Positions 27,655 to 37,221 of a stretch of DNA of 64,000 nt are shown here, one piece after another. This DNA comes from Colwellia sp. (GTDB lineage Bacteria > Pseudomonadota > Gammaproteobacteria > Enterobacterales > Alteromonadaceae): contig JABSOW010000007.1 of the NCBI GenBank assembly GCA_013215465.1, positions 106,767 through 170,766 on the forward strand, in the 5' to 3' direction. Under the pieces are notes generated by a model, which made no database searches, was not told the origin of the DNA, and was given only the letters and a program-made list of their open reading frames with translations. The position numbers were made by a program, and so were the translations under genes. Each line of letters begins with the position of its first letter. The stretch's first letter is position 1.

Positions 27655-29262
27655 ATGTTTAAACAAATGTCTTTAGCGACAAAAATTAACGCAGCTTTGG
27701 TTTTAATCGCCTTAATATTTTTAAGTACCACGATATTTTTTTTCTACGATGATGAAAAAGCATTAGCAGAACATTTTGTCGAGCGTAATTTAGAAAGTTT
27801 GGCATTAAATTATTTTGATTCCGTCAATACCATGATGTTAACGGGCACTATTGGTAATAGACAAATGATTCAAAATAAAATTATGAGTCAAGATGACATT
27901 GTTGAAGCACGTATTCTTAGGGCGCCAGCACTAATTAAAATATTTGGTGAAGGCTATGCCGATCAAAGTGCTAAATCAACTTTTGAACGAGAAGGTTTAT
28001 TAGGCACCAGAGCCTTTAAACAATTTGAGCAAGATGGCAAGCGTATGATGAGTTTTATTATGCCTATTATAGCCAGTGATGATTACCGTGGTACTAACTG
28101 CTTGACCTGTCATCAAGTCAGTAATGATGAAATCCTTGGTGCGGTAAAAATCACCTATGACTTATCTGCAACTGATCAAGAGATTGCTAATTCGATCACC
28201 CAAGCAACAATATTACAACTTATCATCACCATTATTAGTTTCGGTTTATTGAGCTACACCTTAAAGAAATTAGTGTTCGTTCGCTTAAAAAGATTACTAG
28301 ATACCATTAAAAGCATTGAAGATAACCTTGATTTAAATACCAAAATCAAGGTTAATTATCATGATGAAATTGGCGAGGTAAGTACCGCTTTAAATGGCAT
28401 GATGGCAACTTTTAAACAGAGCTTTTTATCAATCTCTGAAGTAACAAATAAACTGACTATATCGGCGCAAAATGTTGATGAAATATCATCATTAACTCGA
28501 GCTGCGGTATTAGAGCAAAAAAATGGCACTGATTCAGTTGCTGCCGCTATAAATGAACTTGATGCCTCAGCGAATGAAGTACAACAAAACACCCAAAGTG
28601 CGGCAGATAAATCTGTATCAGCTAATAAGCGAGCATCACGAGGCCTAGCCTTAGTTGAACAAGCTCGAGTTGGCATAGATGAGTTACGCGACAAAGTCAT
28701 TGAAAATACCAATATGATTACTGAATTGAGTAATAAAACTAATGAAGTGAGTAGTGTTTTAGAAGTGATCACCGCGATTGCGGAGCAAACCAACCTATTA
28801 GCATTAAACGCTGCTATAGAAGCCGCTAGAGCGGGTGAACAGGGCAGAGGCTTTGCCGTTGTTGCTGATGAAGTGCGTTCACTCGCCACTAGAACACGTG
28901 AATCTATCGATCAAATACAGTCAACTATTGGCGCTTTACAACAAGATGCGAAAGGCGCGGTGCTTTCAATGAATGATGTTAGTCAGCAAGCTCATGAAAA
29001 AGCAAAAGATGTGGCTAATGTGGCTGATCTTTTAGTTGATATTTCTAAGGAAATAAAAGAACTTGATGAACTAAATTGTCAAATTTCAGATGCGGCTAGA
29101 CAGCAAAATTTAGCTGCCGATGAAATTAATATTAATGTGGTTAATATTAGTGATGTGGCGGAAAAATCGAGTGAAGATGCTATTCGTGGCAAAGAAATAA
29201 GTGAGCATTTATTAGCATTATCAAATGATTTAAATAATCAATTGGCAAAATTTAAGTTATAG
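27655..29262 (+). CDS. Methyl-accepting chemotaxis protein with CxxCH heme motif
   Basis: 535 residues from the ATG at 27655 ([20 protein letters not shown]); a start 36 bp upstream is less likely. A membrane helix at ~10-30, a periplasmic domain to ~185, a second helix ~187-208, HAMP ~210-265, and the signalling part with the hairpin tip [20 protein letters not shown]. The periplasmic domain has CLTCH (Cys149, Cys152, His153), a c-type heme site. It probably senses redox state or a gas, and should feed CheA/CheW. No che genes are adjacent. Confidence 0.87.
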   Translation: MFKQMSLATKINAALVLIALIFLSTTIFFFYDDEKALAEHFVERNLESLALNYFDSVNTMMLTGTIGNRQMIQNKIMSQDDIVEARILRAPALIKIFGEGYADQSAKSTFEREGLLGTRAFKQFEQDGKRMMSFIMPIIASDDYRGTNCLTCHQVSNDEILGAVKITYDLSATDQEIANSITQATILQLIITIISFGLLSYTLKKLVFVRLKRLLDTIKSIEDNLDLNTKIKVNYHDEIGEVSTALNGMMATFKQSFLSISEVTNKLTISAQNVDEISSLTRAAVLEQKNGTDSVAAAINELDASANEVQQNTQSAADKSVSANKRASRGLALVEQARVGIDELRDKVIENTNMITELSNKTNEVSSVLEVITAIAEQTNLLALNAAIEAARAGEQGRGFAVVADEVRSLATRTRESIDQIQSTIGALQQDAKGAVLSMNDVSQQAHEKAKDVANVADLLVDISKEIKELDELNCQISDAARQQNLAADEININVVNISDVAEKSSEDAIRGKEISEHLLALSNDLNNQLAKFKL

Positions 29263-29595
29263 GAATAAGGTGGGTAATCTGATTGTTAAATCAGAAATAA
29301 CATGCCGCCATTATCATCATAAAGAAATACTCACTATGCCAATAAATTATTGCTAATGGTTTTGGCAATGCACCGCTTGTAAGGAGTTAGTGAAACTTCT
29401 TTAAGGAGATTGCTGTGTTTTTTTACTCATCGGGCACTGCGTTATGCCAACCAATACAAGAGGGTAAGGAGCATTCCTCAAACTGTTAGTATTTCTGTAG
29501 AAGATAAAATATTTTTACTAATCTATAACAATATTTGTTAATTTATTATTTACCAAGGCTATTTTCGGTTTTATAGATAAAGCTAGGGTGGTAAT
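29263..29595. other. Intergenic gap with no gene recognised
   Basis: A short hairpin (TCTGATT, GTT, AAATCAGA at about 29279-29296) follows the chemoreceptor stop and may slow polymerase, but it has no T run. Nothing else is convincing. Confidence 0.5.
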
Positions 29596-30151
29596 GTGCG
29601 TTCATTTTTTTTGTTTATTTTATCACTACTGTTTTCATTTACTTCATATGCAGCTCAAGCGGCTCTGTATTCAATTGATACTACCTATACCCATGCATCT
29701 TCAAGTGGAGCGGGTATAATAATAGAGCTCAATGAACAAGTGATGTTATCAGCTTGTCAACGAGCGAAAAAAAACCATAGATCAATTAAAATCTCTAGAG
29801 GTTACTATTGCCATTGCTAATTTTTCAGGCAGTTATGAATCGTTAAGGTATTTACGAAAAAAGGCCGTTCATCAAGTGAAAATTAACTGCCAACAGCTAG
29901 TCACTAGTGAAGATAATCGCGCTGAAAAAGCAATTGTAAATGCATTAATTACTTTAGCTCGTAGTATGAAATCACCTTTAATTGCTACTAATATTGATAG
30001 AGATGATACCGTTAATAGTTATACAGCAATGGGCGGTAGCCTAGTATAAGGGAGTATTATTCATCCTGATTTTGTGCTTGAGGAAATGGAAGTCTGGCTT
30101 AAAAGATGGTTTGCTCAGTATCCAGAAGTTAATACCAATAAAACTCACTAA
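29596..30151 (+). pseudogene. EAL-domain fossil with signal-peptide-like start
   Basis: The first frame (from GTG 29596) reads a signal-like start (MRSFFLFILSLLFSFTSYAA) and then IIIELNEQVMLSACQRAKK. At a run of eight A (29767-29774) the frame shifts. The next frame reads LKSLEVTIAIANFSGSY, KAVHQVKINCQQLV, AIVNALITLARSMKSPLIAT and then GGSLV, stop (TAA at 30047), GSIIHPDFVLEEMEVWL. This is the second half of an EAL domain, with the stop where Gln (CAA) is normal. The EAL motif itself and the catalytic Asp pair (DD to AN) are gone. It cannot act as a c-di-GMP phosphodiesterase. Confidence 0.7.
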
Positions 30152-30270
30152 GTGATCTTTTTAAATGCCCCAAATTTCCAATAACATTGTTGTTTGCCAT
30201 CACTATAGCCAACTACTGTTCAAGCAAGCGCCTTGCTCTTAATAATTTATGAAGATTAAAATTTGAATCA

Positions 30271-30933
30271 TTAACTCGCTTCGCGTTGCAATAAAAAGGC
30301 TTTTATTTCATCACGAGAGTTAAGGATGTGTTGTTTTAATTTGGCGACAGCATTGTCGATATCTCGTGCTTGACAAAAAGCTAACAGCTCAGCATGCTCT
30401 GGGCCGGCTTTTGAAATACCGCCTGCCCATAATAAATGCATACGAATATAACGATCAGCATTTTTATTCAATATATTCACTAAATTTGCTGTTTGTGGTC
30501 TATTTGCACCTGAATATAAGCAGTTATGAAAGTCTGAATTTAATTCACTCCAAGTATTTGCTGCATTTTCTTTGCCTAACGCACTGTCAAGGTTCACTAA
30601 AATATCAGTAGCCTGTGCTAAAGCATGGTCAGTAATATGTACTAATGAAGCAGCGAGTAAATCACCTTCTATCATCGCCCTAAGTTCAAATAGTTCATCT
30701 ACTTGAGCTGCACTTAACTCGGTAGCGCTAGCACCTTTGTGAGGTTCAAAAGTAACTAAGCCTTCTGCTTCAAGTTGCAATAATGCTTCTCTAACGGGAA
30801 TACGACTAACATTTAACTCGTCTGCTAAGGCCGTTTGGCGTAATGCTTGCCCAGCAACAATTTCACCACTTAGTATTTTTTCTCTTAATGTTTCAACAAC
30901 TAACTGAGTACGGGTTTTATATTCAATGGCCAC
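30271..30933 (-). CDS. GntR-family regulator, FCD subgroup
   Basis: 220 residues. Residues ~8-75 are the winged helix (LREKILSGEIVAGQALRQTALADELNVSRIPVREALLQLEAE region). Residues ~85-210 are an FCD ligand domain with likely metal ligands in SDFHNCLY, PEHAELL and KQHI. Such regulators respond to small acids or sugar acids, and usually bind a palindrome near their own gene. One such palindrome lies at 31006-31026. No metabolic gene is adjacent, so the ligand cannot be guessed. Confidence 0.87.
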   Translation of the reverse strand: MAIEYKTRTQLVVETLREKILSGEIVAGQALRQTALADELNVSRIPVREALLQLEAEGLVTFEPHKGASATELSAAQVDELFELRAMIEGDLLAASLVHITDHALAQATDILVNLDSALGKENAANTWSELNSDFHNCLYSGANRPQTANLVNILNKNADRYIRMHLLWAGGISKAGPEHAELLAFCQARDIDNAVAKLKQHILNSRDEIKAFLLQREAS

Positions 30934-31005
30934 TTGGATTTACCATTTATTCAATTGCTTATTTTATACAATCTATTATAAAGAAATTATCGCTGAAAAA
31001 AAGGT

Positions 31006-31026
31006 TTATACCAATTAATGGTATAA
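31006..31026. promoter_or_regulatory. Palindrome upstream of the GntR gene
   Basis: TTATACCA, ATTAA, TGGTATAA: perfect 8-bp arms with a 5-nt centre, ~73 bp upstream of the regulator start. It could be its operator. TACCAATT-type palindromes are also common as intergenic repeats in marine gammaproteobacteria, as at 54482-54494, so either reading is possible. Confidence 0.35.
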
Positions 31027-31119
31027 GATTAAAGCTTGAAATTTTTCAGTAAAACACTTAGTCATTTAAGGAACTAAATTAGTTTTGCAAGACTTTGGCT
31101 AACAAAGCTTTTAAGTATG

Positions 31120-31135
31120 CTGTATATTATTACAG
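31120..31135. promoter_or_regulatory. LexA (SOS) box
   Basis: CTGTATATTATTACAG fits the E. coli LexA pattern CTG-N10-CAG with an AT-rich centre and an extra TA after CAG. It lies 30 bp before the AlkB-like gene, where LexA would block transcription until DNA damage. Confidence 0.75.
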
Positions 31136-31165
31136 TATAACTATGCATAGATGTGAAAAATTATT

Positions 31166-31789
31166 ATGGACTTTGTAGAAATAGCACTGTTTGAACAAGC
31201 CTTAGCAGTGCCCATTAATATTTTACCCCAAGATGGTGAAGTGAATTATCACGGTGAAATAATGCTGCTAACAGAGTCTGACTTTTATTTTAATGCCTTG
31301 TTGACTGAAATTAATTGGCGATGCGATCAAGCGGTTATATTTGGTAAGCATATTGAAACCAAAAGAAAAGTTGCTTGGTATGCGGAACAGCCTTTTTCTT
31401 ACACCTATTCTAATATCACTAAATGTGCTTTACCTTGGACAGAAAATCTGAAAATCTTGAAAGCCATAGTAGAGCAAAAAACTGGTGAAACTTATAATTC
31501 TTGTTTGCTCAATTTATATCATAATGGCAGCGAAGGTATGGCTTGGCATAGTGATGGAGAGAAAGATCTTAAAAAAAATGGAGCAATAGCTTCATTAAGT
31601 TTTGGCGCAATACGTAAGTTCGCTTTTAAACATAAATCGACTAAAAAAGTTATATCACTTGAGCTAAAAGCTGGCAGTTTATTAGTGATGAAAGGCGAAA
31701 CTCAGCAACATTGGCTGCATCGCCTACCACCGACTAAAAAAGTGCAGGATGCACGTATTAACTTAACTTTTAGAACGATTAATCCCTAA
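31166..31789 (+). CDS. AlkB-like 2-oxoglutarate-dependent DNA repair dioxygenase
   Basis: 207 residues. The Fe(II) ligands appear as HSD (in MAWHSDGEKD) and the later His in HWLHRLPP; ARINLTFRTI holds the Arg that binds 2-oxoglutarate. LLNLYHNGSEGMAWHSD is the usual nucleotide-side motif of AlkB/ALKBH2-type proteins. It should remove alkyl groups from DNA or RNA bases. The LexA box upstream puts it under SOS control, unlike the E. coli Ada-controlled alkB. Single gene. Confidence 0.9.
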   Translation: MDFVEIALFEQALAVPINILPQDGEVNYHGEIMLLTESDFYFNALLTEINWRCDQAVIFGKHIETKRKVAWYAEQPFSYTYSNITKCALPWTENLKILKAIVEQKTGETYNSCLLNLYHNGSEGMAWHSDGEKDLKKNGAIASLSFGAIRKFAFKHKSTKKVISLELKAGSLLVMKGETQQHWLHRLPPTKKVQDARINLTFRTINP

Positions 31790-31814
31790 AACTAGTTATT
31801 ATTTTACCTGTTTA

Positions 31815-31942
31815 TCTACATAGTTCAGGAGTGTCATGCCCGTGGTTACTTAAGCGGGAATCTTAGTCTACAGTGACGTCATCTTTGATTAAAATACCTC
31901 GAAGATGACGGTTATAAATTAAATCCTGAGTAAACTACATAG
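31815..31942. repeat. ~128-bp nested inverted repeat
   Basis: Outer imperfect arms CTACATAGTTCAGGA and TCCTGAGTAAACTACATAG enclose two hairpins: GCCCG with CGGG(aat) at about 31838-31859, and a perfect CGTCATCTT/AAGATGACG at 31877-31885 and 31902-31910. It lies between the AlkB-like gene and the next convergent gene. It looks like a composite intergenic repeat of the CCCGC-loop-GCGGG kind and may also end transcription. Confidence 0.5.
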
Positions 31943-31982
31943 GCATGTTATTTTATTGATTAATCGTTCATGCTTGAAAGAT

Positions 31983-32738
31983 TTAGTTACCTTTATTCCA
32001 CTTATCAAATAACTCACTAACTTTATCTTTAGCTTTATCTTTGACTTGTTCTTTTAACACTTCTTTTTGTGAATTTTTGGCTGCTTTCCAAATGGCTGAT
32101 AATGCTTTTTTGATCATTACACCGCCTAATTCATTGGCAGGTAAACCGTCTTCGCCGCCAATGTTGGCTAAATGAATATCAGGTAGGGTTTTTTTATGGG
32201 TAGTGTTGCCTAGTTTGGTTAAATCTACTCGTAGCGCTACTCCAGCTAAGACAAATTTCTTCACCCGTATTTTTGGCGAGCTAGTTTGGCTCGCACTTGT
32301 TTCGTTACCTGCTGAAGATTGAGGTATGTTTTTATTGATGGCATCAAGAATTACTTGAATATTAGAGCCACCACTTTCATTAAACTCAACGAGTGCTTCA
32401 GGTTTATTTATGACAATTGTATCTATCACAATCGGTTTACCGTCACGTACTCCGGCTAAACTTTTGAGGTTAATATCTAAGGTGATTTCGTTTAAAGCGA
32501 ACAAAGGTGTAGTGGTGAAGCCGCTAGGGTTATGTATTATTAAACCATTGATGGTACCTGCACCGTTTAATAGTTGCATATCTACTTTTTCTACCGTTAC
32601 TAACTGCTCAGTAAATTTTTTACCTTGTATTTCTATTTGCTCTGCGATAAGTATATTAAGCTTGTCACTGGTAAGAAACCAGAAGGCGCCACCACCTATA
32701 GCCAATAGTAATGCGATAAAGATAAGTAATTTTTTCAT
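31983..32738 (-). CDS. Small AsmA-like exported protein, function unknown
   Basis: 251 residues from the inner ATG (MKKLLIFIALLLAIGGGAFW), with GGAG upstream; a longer frame from 32804 would put a polar tail before the signal anchor. One N-terminal membrane helix, then a periplasmic part with strands like FTEQLVTVEKVDMQLLNGAGTI that resemble AsmA/DUF748 repeats. The C-terminal ~45 residues are Lys-rich and helical. It lies near pldA and ydbH, so a role in envelope-lipid handling is possible but unproven. Confidence 0.5.
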   Translation of the reverse strand: MKKLLIFIALLLAIGGGAFWFLTSDKLNILIAEQIEIQGKKFTEQLVTVEKVDMQLLNGAGTINGLIIHNPSGFTTTPLFALNEITLDINLKSLAGVRDGKPIVIDTIVINKPEALVEFNESGGSNIQVILDAINKNIPQSSAGNETSASQTSSPKIRVKKFVLAGVALRVDLTKLGNTTHKKTLPDIHLANIGGEDGLPANELGGVMIKKALSAIWKAAKNSQKEVLKEQVKDKAKDKVSELFDKWNKGN

Positions 32739-33157
32739 AAAACGGTTTTCTCCAGTTGAAGATTTATTGAACGATAGTTTTAGTGCCTGTCCTTTTACGC
32801 CCAACTGCTAGTCGTAACTGATGGGAGTTTTATGACTTAAAATCGGCTAGTAATCGATTTTAATATCAATAGGACTAATTTATTGAGCACTAAGCGAGAT
32901 TTAAATTGTATAAATTCAGTTGGTAAGCTTAATTTGTTAATTGCGGTTTTACAAGGCACGGTCATTTAATTTAGTGCAAAGTGCCAACATTCGATTGAGT
33001 TTATAGCAATTCATTATTGCAATGGGTACTATTTATAAATGGGGTTTGAAAAATCGGATGAAAGCTACTAATGTGGGCAGTCGAGTATAAAGTGAACTAT
33101 TAATAAAAGTAGGGAGCATATTGTTAGCGGCACCTAATGGAAGTAAAGGATGAAAAA
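32739..33157. other. Divergent promoter region, no gene
   Basis: ~420 bp of AT-rich DNA between the AsmA-like gene and pldA. I see no open frame with a fitting ribosome site and no clear operator. Promoters for both genes should be here. Confidence 0.5.
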
Positions 33158-34204
33158 ATGGCAAAACTCTATTTATATATAATTATTTTAGTGATTAGTT
33201 TGATGTCAGTATCGTTGGCAGTGCACGCATCAGAAGAAAAAATGTTGGCGTGTCTGATAGAAAAAATCAACCGGGTTAATGTCGATAAGAATTTAGATAA
33301 AACCGTTAGAATATTAAAGCAAGAATGCTCAGAGTCTCTATTAGCATCTATCGATATTAAACCAAATAAAGTAACAAATTTTTTTGATCTAGGGTTACAG
33401 CAAAGTAATTTGGCGATAGCGCCTTATGTGATGACTCCTTATGTTATGACCCCCCACAGAATGAATTACCTTTTACCGGTCAGTTACAGTGATAATGTCA
33501 ATAAAGAAGCCTACAATGTCGTCGAAGGTTGGGCTGATAATTTTGAAGATATTGAAGTTAAATATCAGCTTAGTTTTAGAGTTCCTTTGCTCACTCAACA
33601 TTTATTTACCGAGGGCGACGGTATTGCTTTTGCTTTCACGTTACAGTCTTGGTGGCAAATTTACGCAGCGAAAATTTCTCGTCCTTTTAGAGAAACAAAT
33701 TATCAACCAGAATTTTTTTATTATACACCTTTAAACTGGCAGCCATTAGGTGGCAACACAGCATTACTACTTGGATTTGAACACCAGTCTAATGGCCATT
33801 CATCCTTTTTATCACGTAGTTGGAATAGACTTTATGCTAATTTCGTTTTTGCTAAAGATGATTACGCGATTTCCTTTAGGCCTTGGTGGCGAATTCCTGA
33901 AGGAGATAAAATAACCACGCCAACTGAGCCGGGAGATGATAACCCCGACATCATTGATTATATGGGGCACTTTGAGCTTTCTATGGTTTATAAGTGGCAG
34001 CAATATGACTTACTTTTTAAAGGCCGAGAAAACGTTAAAGAGCATAAAGGCTACATGGAGTTAGGTATAACCTTTCCTATTTTTGAACGGCTAAAAGGTT
34101 ATATTCAATATACCAATGGTTACGGTGAAAGCTTAATTGATTACAATCACTCACAGCAAACCATTGGTATTGGCTTTGCGTTAACCGATTATTTTCAAGA
34201 TTAA
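33158..34204 (+). CDS. pldA: Outer-membrane phospholipase A
   Basis: 348 residues from the ATG at 33158 with AAAGGA 7 bp upstream; an in-frame ATG at 33137 is less likely. It has a signal peptide (LYLYIIILVISLMSVSLAVHA), then the OMPLA barrel with FEHQSNGHSSFLSRSWNRLY, which contains the catalytic His, Ser and Asn, and the C-terminal YGESLIDYNHSQQ. OMPLA is activated by dimerisation when phospholipid reaches the outer leaflet. There is an insert (DIKPNKVTNFF plus a doubled YVMTP) before the barrel. It is followed by ydbH after ~108 bp. Confidence 0.9.
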   Translation: MAKLYLYIIILVISLMSVSLAVHASEEKMLACLIEKINRVNVDKNLDKTVRILKQECSESLLASIDIKPNKVTNFFDLGLQQSNLAIAPYVMTPYVMTPHRMNYLLPVSYSDNVNKEAYNVVEGWADNFEDIEVKYQLSFRVPLLTQHLFTEGDGIAFAFTLQSWWQIYAAKISRPFRETNYQPEFFYYTPLNWQPLGGNTALLLGFEHQSNGHSSFLSRSWNRLYANFVFAKDDYAISFRPWWRIPEGDKITTPTEPGDDNPDIIDYMGHFELSMVYKWQQYDLLFKGRENVKEHKGYMELGITFPIFERLKGYIQYTNGYGESLIDYNHSQQTIGIGFALTDYFQD

Positions 34205-34312
34205 TCAGTGATAGTTATATTTTAAATAAATTATTTTGAGTATTATTACTGACTTAATTGTATGATTAATTAGGGTAGGCGTAAATCTAACGACACAGGA
34301 AAGGGGGTCTAA

Positions 34313-37027
34313 GTGCGATTGTTCAAAACTACTTTAATTGCTGTTGCAGCCTTATTGACTATTTTTATAATCACTTATAGTGCTCGCCTTTTTGTGATAA
34401 AAAACCTTGCCAAAGAACAGCTAAGCTTATACCAAATAAAAATCAACTGTTTGGATATCAGCCTTGCCAGCAATATGACTATTGTGGTCGATAAATTATG
34501 TTTGCAAATCCCTAAGGCTGACATTGAAATAACTGATATAGCTATACAATGGCAATACTTTCCACAATTTAAGATAACCGGTGTTGATATTAAGCGAGCA
34601 AACATTAAGGGAACTGCACCTTTATTTTTAAATAGTATTGATATTCAAAAAGAGCATGAGCTTGGTAATGAACACCGTAATAACAAGCAAAATTATAGTC
34701 AATTATTGTCTGAAATATTACCGTCTTATATAAAACAAATTGAACAATTTCAGCTACCGATAAAAATCAATATTGACGAGATTTACTATTTCCCTTTTAC
34801 GGTAAAAAATAAAACATCACAAGCTGCGCGCTTAAGCCAACAAAAAACGCCCTATGTGGCTAGCCTATCGGTAGTCAATAATAGCGTCTATGTTTCGTTA
34901 AAAACTCCCGATAAAGTAGAATTTATTAAGGCCGAGCTAAACAAGAACAAGAGCAAGGATAAAAGTAAAGTAGCTTTTTCCATTGTATTATCGAGCCAAT
35001 TAAATTTACTAAATAATTTCATCAATGGGCATCAGTTGCCTATAGCAGCCGAACTACAAAACACCTTAAATGCTAATGAAATTTCAGGTCGTCTCGATAC
35101 GTTAATAGAATACCAAGCTGACACCCTCAGTATGCAGAGTCAAATCACAGCTCTTACCATAGCTTCTGCTAACGGTATTGCTAGCAGTGGCGCCTTTAAA
35201 CTAATAGCTACTCTTAATGTTGAAAGTCGACTACATTTACGGGCAAATAAAACGGCCAATAGCATTCAAAGTGAAAAACCAAATAAAAACACTCAGGAAA
35301 TAGCGTTAACATTCAGCGGAAATAATGTCATATCGCTGCAGTATAGCCAGCCGCATTTTATTGCCATGTTAAAACAAAATCAGCTATCCCCTGCAATAAT
35401 GGCAATACTTGAAGATAATCCATTAGGGCAGTTAACCTTAGCAACAAAAGACAATGCGACACTTATTTTAAATAATCAACAGTTAAAGCTGAGTGGTATT
35501 GGCATTAATGCTAGTGGTAATGGACGAGCCCACCACGTTAAACTTGATAATGTTACACTTGATTTTGCCAAGAGCACAGAGAGCCGTACGGAGAATAGTG
35601 AAACCACTAGCAACCAAGCAACTAATGCACTAACGATAGAAAGTTTTATCATTGATAGCCAAGTTAAGTTAGCAAACATAGCGGAATTTACTACTGTGCC
35701 AGTTGCTTTACATCTTGAAGGCTCACTACAAAAAACCGACCAGCAAACCAAGTTTAACTTAACTGAAAACTCTTCAATCACGGTAAAAAATATTGTACTA
35801 GTTAAGCAACAGAGTGGTTCGACAGCGGAAACGATGGCAACAAAAAGTAAAGTGTTGTTAAAATTGCCAACGCTCACGACTAAGCTAGCAGGTAATGTAC
35901 AGTTAATGGCCGATAATGCCCTTAGCATAAACATAAAAGCCCATAGCCAAGCGTCACAAGTTAATATTCCAAAAATATTACAAATAAACTCGTTCGATCT
36001 TTTTAGTGATATTAAAGGTAGCCTTGATGACATGCACATTAATGCCACAGCCAGTGCTGACGGAGTAAACCTTGGCAATATTATTATAGTTGGCCCAGCA
36101 CTTTCTCCCAAGGTGACAATAGCGGCAAATAAATTACCACTTACTGACTTATTGTCATTAAATATTCAATTACCCACTACCATTGAACTTATTGATGGCT
36201 TATTGGATTACAGTGTCGTTGGGAAATTAGCCGATTTAAACAATATTGAAAAAAATCTTTTTAGTATTTCTGTAGCGCTAATGTCAGTCAGTGGAGAAGT
36301 TAATGGCATTTGGATAGAGGAATTAAACTGGCAACAAAGTTTCACTTTGCTCGCAGGTAAAATAGTTACCTTAGCCAATGTGAATGAAAATTTAACCGTG
36401 GGACTAATTGAAACACCTACTCCCATTTCAAATCTTTCAATTAATACCAACTGGACTTTTAACAAAAGCTTTAAGTTCACCGCAAACAAGCTTACAGCAG
36501 AGGTATTAGGCGGTAGTTTTTCTATCCCTAACATAGTATGGCCTTTTGAACATGGCCATTCAGTTAACGTTCAGCTTACTAGTATAGACTTAGAGCAAGT
36601 ATTAGCATTAGATGAAAAGCAAGGTATTGTGGTCACCGGTTATATCTCCGGGCAACTTCCGGTTAGATTTGACGGTGATAAATATATTATTGAAAATGGT
36701 GAGCTGTATAATATTAGCAACGGCCTAATACAGGTAATGGATAATCCTGCTGTGGAGGAGCTCAAAGCAAGTAGCACTCAGTTACAACTGGCATTTGAGG
36801 CGTTGCAAAATTTGCATTATCATCAACTTTCTTCCTCAGTGTCTTTAGCAGAAGATGGTTACATGCTGTTAGAAACAGTGATAAAAGGTCGAAATCCTGA
36901 CATCAATAATGATGTTAATCTGAACTTGAACTTAAGCTATGACTTATTAGGTTTACTTGAGTCCATATCAATAACCCAACGTTTTGAAGACAGTATTATT
37001 AAAGGTTTACAAAAAAATAAGGAGTAA
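34313..37027 (+). CDS. ydbH: AsmA-like intermembrane lipid-transport protein YdbH
   Basis: 904 residues (E. coli 879), GTG start with an AAAGGGGG site. An N-terminal membrane anchor (~3-27) is followed by ~870 residues of beta-rich repeat. The DUF748/AsmA-type region near the C terminus includes LGGSFSIPNIVWPFEHGHSV and NGLIQVMDNPAVEEL. YdbH, TamB and YhdP are long grooved proteins that together carry phospholipids to the outer membrane. ynbE and ydbL follow directly, so the full three-gene module is present. Confidence 0.87.
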   Translation: MRLFKTTLIAVAALLTIFIITYSARLFVIKNLAKEQLSLYQIKINCLDISLASNMTIVVDKLCLQIPKADIEITDIAIQWQYFPQFKITGVDIKRANIKGTAPLFLNSIDIQKEHELGNEHRNNKQNYSQLLSEILPSYIKQIEQFQLPIKINIDEIYYFPFTVKNKTSQAARLSQQKTPYVASLSVVNNSVYVSLKTPDKVEFIKAELNKNKSKDKSKVAFSIVLSSQLNLLNNFINGHQLPIAAELQNTLNANEISGRLDTLIEYQADTLSMQSQITALTIASANGIASSGAFKLIATLNVESRLHLRANKTANSIQSEKPNKNTQEIALTFSGNNVISLQYSQPHFIAMLKQNQLSPAIMAILEDNPLGQLTLATKDNATLILNNQQLKLSGIGINASGNGRAHHVKLDNVTLDFAKSTESRTENSETTSNQATNALTIESFIIDSQVKLANIAEFTTVPVALHLEGSLQKTDQQTKFNLTENSSITVKNIVLVKQQSGSTAETMATKSKVLLKLPTLTTKLAGNVQLMADNALSINIKAHSQASQVNIPKILQINSFDLFSDIKGSLDDMHINATASADGVNLGNIIIVGPALSPKVTIAANKLPLTDLLSLNIQLPTTIELIDGLLDYSVVGKLADLNNIEKNLFSISVALMSVSGEVNGIWIEELNWQQSFTLLAGKIVTLANVNENLTVGLIETPTPISNLSINTNWTFNKSFKFTANKLTAEVLGGSFSIPNIVWPFEHGHSVNVQLTSIDLEQVLALDEKQGIVVTGYISGQLPVRFDGDKYIIENGELYNISNGLIQVMDNPAVEELKASSTQLQLAFEALQNLHYHQLSSSVSLAEDGYMLLETVIKGRNPDINNDVNLNLNLSYDLLGLLESISITQRFEDSIIKGLQKNKE

Positions 37028-37029
37028 GC

Positions 37030-37212
37030 ATGAATATTATATTCACTGCCGTGTTAGCTGTTTTTATCATTAGTGGCTGTACACATAGAATAGAAGTTAG
37101 TGCCAAAGAACCGATCACGATTAATTTAAATTTAAAAATTGATCATGAAATCAGAGTAAAAGTAGATAAAGAACTAGATGATATATTTAGTGAAGAAAGC
37201 GACTTATTTTAG
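37030..37212 (+). CDS. ynbE: YnbE family lipoprotein
   Basis: 60 residues with a lipobox (FIISGC), then ITINLNLKIDHEIRVKVDKELDDIF, close to E. coli YnbE. It starts 2 bp after the ydbH stop. YnbE is thought to be the outer-membrane lipoprotein partner that extends the YdbH bridge. Confidence 0.88.
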   Translation: MNIIFTAVLAVFIISGCTHRIEVSAKEPITINLNLKIDHEIRVKVDKELDDIFSEESDLF

Positions 37213-37221
37213 GGAGATAAA

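Noticed and set aside
28359..28889. 176-codon minus-strand frame inside the chemoreceptor gene
   Set aside because: Mirror of the repetitive Ala- and Glu-rich signalling domain; no independent support.
29767..29774. Programmed frameshift at the A8 run in the EAL fossil
   Set aside because: A second defect (in-frame TAA at 30047) and loss of catalytic residues make decay the simpler reading, although the slippery run is real.
35476..36111. 211-codon minus-strand frame inside ydbH
   Set aside because: Antisense shadow in a long AT-rich gene; hydrophobic but without family likeness.
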